Positions 7,326-9,664 of a stretch of DNA of 9,664 nucleotides are shown here, one piece after another (position 1 is the stretch's first letter; the number at the start of each line of letters is the position of its first letter). A program made the position numbers and the translations under genes. Origin of the DNA: Phycisphaerae bacterium SM23_33 (GTDB lineage: Bacteria > Planctomycetota > Phycisphaerae > SM23-33). Below the pieces are notes generated by a model. It saw only the letters and a program-made list of their open reading frames with translations. It searched no databases and was not told the DNA's origin. Where the stretch lies: the NCBI GenBank assembly GCA_001303665.1, contig LJUF01000192.1, forward strand, positions 1 to 9,664, in the 5' to 3' direction.

Positions 7326-8573
7326 TCATAGACGCACCTTGGAATTGTACACGAACCACTCCAGGCATACCAGCGCCAGCGCCACGGCTGCCAGCAGGGG
7401 CCAGAGCTCCTGGTTGGTGCGGCGGACGGGCCCTGCCTGAGCCTTCAACTTCACTCCCGAAAGCACCAGCTCGCCCCTGGGCTCGATATTGCTCTCGTCT
7501 TCGTCCAGGAGGCTGACGGCGAACTTCTCCGCCGGCCGATTTCGGGCCGACACGGTGTACGTGCCCACACGATAGGTCCCCGGGTACCGCAAGGTGCCGG
7601 AGGAGTCCCACCTGACCTGTGTCACCTTGCCGTCGGGGTCCTTCACTTCGGCCGGCGGGGCGGACGGCTCGCCGGCGACCTCAATGGCCTGGCCGACCTT
7701 CAGGCAGGTCTGCCGCCCCTGCCCCATCTCCATGCCCAGGTACTTGGTGGCGTTGTAGCAGAACATGGCGAAACTCGGCTCGAAGGGCCAGTTCGACTCC
7801 AGCACGTCGAACCCCACCAGCAGGAACACCCCGCCTTGCCGCGACAGCAGGGCCATCGCGGGCGACTCGTTGAACTCTCCGAGCACCAGCGCGTCGCGCG
7901 GCAGCACCAGCTTGTGGCACTGGGCCGCGAACAGGTTCGTCAGGTTCAGATATTGCAGCACCGGGTGGCGGGCCCGCCAGTCCACGATCCCCTGGTTCTT
8001 CACGAGCCCCGCCACGCTCACGCCGATGCCCTCCGGCGGCCGGCCGAACACCACAAAGCTGCCGCGCGGCAGCTTCGCCGGGGCGTGATCGTCCAGCACG
8101 ATGACGTCGTAAGGCTGCTGAATACTCATGGCCGAATGGTCCATGGCGTCGAACTCGGCCGGGGTCTTCACGTCCAGCCGGGCCAGCGGGCACGCCTTCA
8201 GCGCCGCGATCATGACGGGGTTGTTGCGCGTCACGAGCAGGACGCTGAGCTTCCGGGGCGGCTCGAGCACGGCCCAGGCTGCGTCGTCGGCAGCCAGGGC
8301 ATCCGGGCGGAGATGCCGAACCTCCACCACCCCGGAACCGCCGTGCGAAAGCTGGAAGGAAACCGAAGTCCTGCCGGGCTTGGTCACCTCCCCGGCCGGA
8401 CCCAGCTGGCAGCCGGGAATCCGCAGCGGCCGCACCGAGCGCACGTTGCCGTCAACGCTCAACTGCACCTCGCAGTCGACCTGCGACGTTTCATAGTTGG
8501 CCAGGGTGGCGAACACGTTGACCTCGTCGGCCTTCTCGTAGGAGCGGCGGGCCTGCATGGCCGTCACCGCCAC
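7326..8573 (-). CDS. BatA-like VWA protein, C-terminal fragment (415 codons from GTG)
   Basis: This is the back part of the VWA protein. In its frame there is a stop at 8616-8618 and the earliest start-like codon is GTG 8573; the first ATG is at 8558. Neither has a convincing ribosome binding site, so independent translation is doubtful. Residues 1-90 continue a beta domain (NVFATLANYE, 19-28). Residues about 105-280 form a GATase-like fold with LSVLLVTRNNP (109-119), YDVIVLDDHAP (155-165), GSFVVFGRPP (171-180) and FLLVGFDVLESNWPF (250-264), without a catalytic Cys at the elbow. A small beta domain includes YPGTYRVG (330-337). The C-terminal segment ESNIEPRGEL (360-369) and the helix LWPLLAAVALALVCLEWFVY (390-409) are typical ends of BatA-like proteins. 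The stop lies 27 nt before the next gene. Confidence 0.8.
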   Translation of the reverse strand: MAVTAMQARRSYEKADEVNVFATLANYETSQVDCEVQLSVDGNVRSVRPLRIPGCQLGPAGEVTKPGRTSVSFQLSHGGSGVVEVRHLRPDALAADDAAWAVLEPPRKLSVLLVTRNNPVMIAALKACPLARLDVKTPAEFDAMDHSAMSIQQPYDVIVLDDHAPAKLPRGSFVVFGRPPEGIGVSVAGLVKNQGIVDWRARHPVLQYLNLTNLFAAQCHKLVLPRDALVLGEFNESPAMALLSRQGGVFLLVGFDVLESNWPFEPSFAMFCYNATKYLGMEMGQGRQTCLKVGQAIEVAGEPSAPPAEVKDPDGKVTQVRWDSSGTLRYPGTYRVGTYTVSARNRPAEKFAVSLLDEDESNIEPRGELVLSGVKLKAQAGPVRRTNQELWPLLAAVALALVCLEWFVYNSKVRL

Positions 8574-9303
8574 GTTGCCGGCGGACGTGCCGATGCGTGC
8601 CGATGCGGTGGAAACTCAGCTCCTTTTCGCTGACCGCCAGCCGATCGAGGTCGTGGATCCGCCCGTCGCTGAACATCTCCAACCCGGCCCGCTCGGTGGC
8701 GCTGCGGTTGTTGGCGTCCTCGCCGGGCGACTGGGCAAACGCCCGGGCCACGGTCAGGGCCTCGGCCAGCGAAGAGCCGGCGTCCGTTGGGGTGATCGAC
8801 TGGATCGCCTCTTTCAGCCGGTGCTTGTCGGAGGTGAAGTTGCACATCACCTTGGCGTGGTCGTCGAAGGCGATGACCATCGCCTGGTCCCCCCCGCCGG
8901 TCAGGGAGAACGTGGCCCCGCCCCGCAGGGAATCGACGATCTTTTCGGCCTCGTCCTTGGCCGCCTCCAGCCGGGTCGGCTCTACGTCGGTGGCACCCAT
9001 GCTGGCGGAGCGGTCGATGAGGACCACCAGCCTCCTGGCCCCGCCGCCGCGGAGGGACAGGATCGGCCGGGCCAGCGCCACCAGCACGAGGATCAGCGTC
9101 AGCAGCTGCAGCAGCAGGAGCAGGTTCCGCCGCAGCCGCTGGAAGGGGGCGTTTACCTGGAGGTCCTGGACGGCCCGCTTCCACAGCAGCGTGCTGGAGA
9201 CGAGCGTCTCCTGGCGCTTGAGCTTGAGGAAGTACATCACCACCAGCAGCGGCACCGCGACCGCCGCCGCAATCAGCCCCGTTGTGCCCGCCAGCCATTC
9301 CAT
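8491..9303 (-). CDS. BatA-like VWA protein, N-terminal fragment (270 residues as read)
   Basis: As sequenced this frame encodes 270 residues, of which about 236 are authentic. Residues 1-30 form a first membrane helix followed by FLKLKRQ. Residues 36-60 (SSTLLWKRAVQDLQV and an Arg-rich stretch) and a second helix at about 60-79, ending ALARP, match the BatA N-terminal domain. The VWA domain follows: MIDAS residues DRSAS (97-101, Asp97, Ser99, Ser101), Thr173 in TDAGSSLAEAL and Asp213 in FSDGR. These should bind a divalent metal for protein-protein contact. After Thr236 the frame is wrong and the last 34 residues are Arg/Gly/His-rich noise. Members of this family partner with MoxR AAA+ ATPases and DUF58 proteins. 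The DUF58 gene lies 26 nt upstream. The ATG at 9303 is preceded by GGGAG ten bases upstream. If translated, the fragment might still insert in the membrane with a VWA domain. Confidence 0.85.
   Translation of the reverse strand: MEWLAGTTGLIAAAVAVPLLVVMYFLKLKRQETLVSSTLLWKRAVQDLQVNAPFQRLRRNLLLLLQLLTLILVLVALARPILSLRGGGARRLVVLIDRSASMGATDVEPTRLEAAKDEAEKIVDSLRGGATFSLTGGGDQAMVIAFDDHAKVMCNFTSDKHRLKEAIQSITPTDAGSSLAEALTVARAFAQSPGEDANNRSATERAGLEMFSDGRIHDLDRLAVSEKELSFHRIGTHRHVRRQRGGDGHAGPPLLREGRRGQRVRHPGQL
8587..8606. repeat. Perfect 10-bp tandem duplication inside the VWA gene
   Basis: GTGCCGATGC occurs twice head to tail (8587-8596 and 8597-8606), and the period-10 match extends one base on each side (8586-8607). 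Ten bases shift the frame by one. With one copy the upstream frame (Ile-Gly-Thr) joins directly to Ser-Ala-Gly-Asn-Val in the downstream frame. The duplication is therefore sufficient to explain the split gene. Confidence 0.95.
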
Positions 9304-9329
9304 GTCCGCTTGGCTCCCGCTTTCAGCCC

Positions 9330-9664
9330 CTACCGCAGCAGGCCATACCGCCGCAAGGTGTTCAGCACCAGCGCCTCCGGCTTCCCGGCCGAGTCGGTCA
9401 GCACGTACGTGACCCCCCGCCGCCGGCAGAAGTCCTTCAGCTCGTCGCAGTAGGCCGCCAGGTTGCGCTTGTAGTAATCCACCAGGGCAGCGCTAATGGT
9501 GACCTCGGCGGCGTCGGCGTCCTCCAGGTCCACCAGCCGCAGGTCGCCGGTGAACTCCGGCGCCAACTCCTGCGGGCAGAGCACCTGCACGGCGTACACG
9601 TCGTACAGGTCGCTGATCAGCCGGCGCAGCCCGGCCTCGAAGCCTTCCTTGAAGAAGAAGTCCG
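9330..9664 (-). CDS. DUF58 protein, C-terminal 110 residues (runs off right edge)
   Basis: The minus-strand frame is open from the right edge to the TAG at 9330-9332, so this is the tail of a longer gene (DUF58 proteins are usually around 300-430 residues). The visible part starts DFFFKEGFEAGLRRLISDLY, continues through VYAVQVLCPQELAP and GDLRLVDLEDADAAEVTIS, and ends in CRRRGVTYVLTDSAG and LVLNTLRRYGLLR. This order (a Ser-Asp-Phe-like element, a Val-rich strand with a P-x-E-L motif, GDLRLVD, and a final LRRxGLL) is characteristic of the C-terminus of DUF58, a VWA-like domain. A GTG at 9599 lies within this domain and is not the start. DUF58 genes normally sit between moxR and a BatA-type gene; the BatA-like gene follows here after 26 nt. 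The protein is probably cytoplasmic or membrane-associated and part of a MoxR-dependent complex. Confidence 0.88.
   Translation of the reverse strand, partial: DFFFKEGFEAGLRRLISDLYDVYAVQVLCPQELAPEFTGDLRLVDLEDADAAEVTISAALVDYYKRNLAAYCDELKDFCRRRGVTYVLTDSAGKPEALVLNTLRRYGLLR

Larger units (their letters stand above)
7326..9303 (-). pseudogene. BatA-like VWA membrane protein gene, frameshifted by a 10-bp duplication (whole locus)
   Basis: The two ORFs listed separately are the front and back of one gene. The locus is 1978 nt; subtracting one 10-nt repeat copy leaves 1968 nt, exactly 656 codons including the stop. The restored reading at the junction is HRIGTSAGNVAVTAMQARRS, which fits BatA-type proteins, where an IGTS-x-x-NVAI-like segment follows the VWA domain. 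The repaired 655-residue protein would have an N-terminal BatA membrane region, a VWA domain, a beta domain, a GATase-like domain and a C-terminal membrane helix. Whether the break is real or a sequence error cannot be decided here. Confidence 0.85.

Noticed and set aside
4126..7331. Plus-strand ORFs of 391 and 727 residues
   Set aside because: They mirror the ABC ATPase and the GATase-like membrane protein, which have motifs, signal peptide and ribosome binding sites on the minus strand.
8580..8610. Programmed ribosomal frameshifting in the VWA gene
   Set aside because: There is no slippery heptamer or shift-prone run, and the perfect 10-bp duplication explains the frame change fully.
7836..9453. 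Plus-strand ORFs of 265, 271 and 298 residues over the VWA locus
   Set aside because: They are antisense shadows with no recognisable motif. They overlap one another in different frames and oppose clear BatA/VWA sequence.
1..9664. CRISPR arrays, tRNA or rRNA genes, insertion sequences or phage genes
   Set aside because: I saw no spaced repeats, tRNA-like cloverleaf, rRNA segment, transposase or integrase motifs. Nearly all of the window is accounted for by the six minus-strand loci.

Overview
The window is a GC-rich stretch (by eye about 60-65% GC) in which every credible gene lies on the minus strand, so transcription runs from high to low coordinates. Both ends cut a gene. The gene families and their order resemble cell-envelope clusters of Planctomycetes, especially Phycisphaerae-like bacteria: DUF58, a BatA-type VWA protein, a membrane protein with a glutamine-amidotransferase-like (GATase-like) domain, an ABC exporter and a large alpha-2-macroglobulin. 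This taxonomic guess rests on gene content and style only, not on a marker gene.

In transcription order: (1) the C-terminal end of a DUF58 protein (9330 to the right edge). (2) A BatA-like VWA membrane protein (7326-9303), broken in this sequence into two reading frames by a perfect 10-bp tandem duplication at 8587-8606. Removing one copy restores an uninterrupted 655-residue protein that reads through a family-typical junction. (3) A 713-residue exported membrane protein with a GATase-like domain, two membrane helices and a beta-rich C-terminal domain (5157-7298). (4) An ABC-2-type ATPase (4234-5160), whose ATG overlaps the previous stop as ATGA. (5) A 631-residue ABC permease (2298-4193) made of two homologous halves joined by a Pro/Ala/Val-rich linker. 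After a 158-nt gap holding a possible promoter and an inverted repeat comes (6) the first 713 residues of an alpha-2-macroglobulin family protein with a TPR-like N-terminal region (2139 to the left edge). This last gene has no stop in the window, while a long antisense ORF on the plus strand mirrors it.

Genes 1-5 are spaced by -4 to about 40 nt and look like one operon. DUF58 and VWA proteins usually work with a MoxR-type AAA+ ATPase, which would be expected just beyond the right edge. The ATPase and the two-unit permease should form one transporter. The exported GATase-like protein and the alpha-2-macroglobulin act outside the cytoplasmic membrane. A joint role in envelope assembly, export or defence against proteases is inference. 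The main anomaly is the 10-bp duplication: it is either a real and possibly reversible inactivating mutation or a sequence or assembly error. The long plus-strand ORFs are GC-driven antisense shadows and are not annotated.
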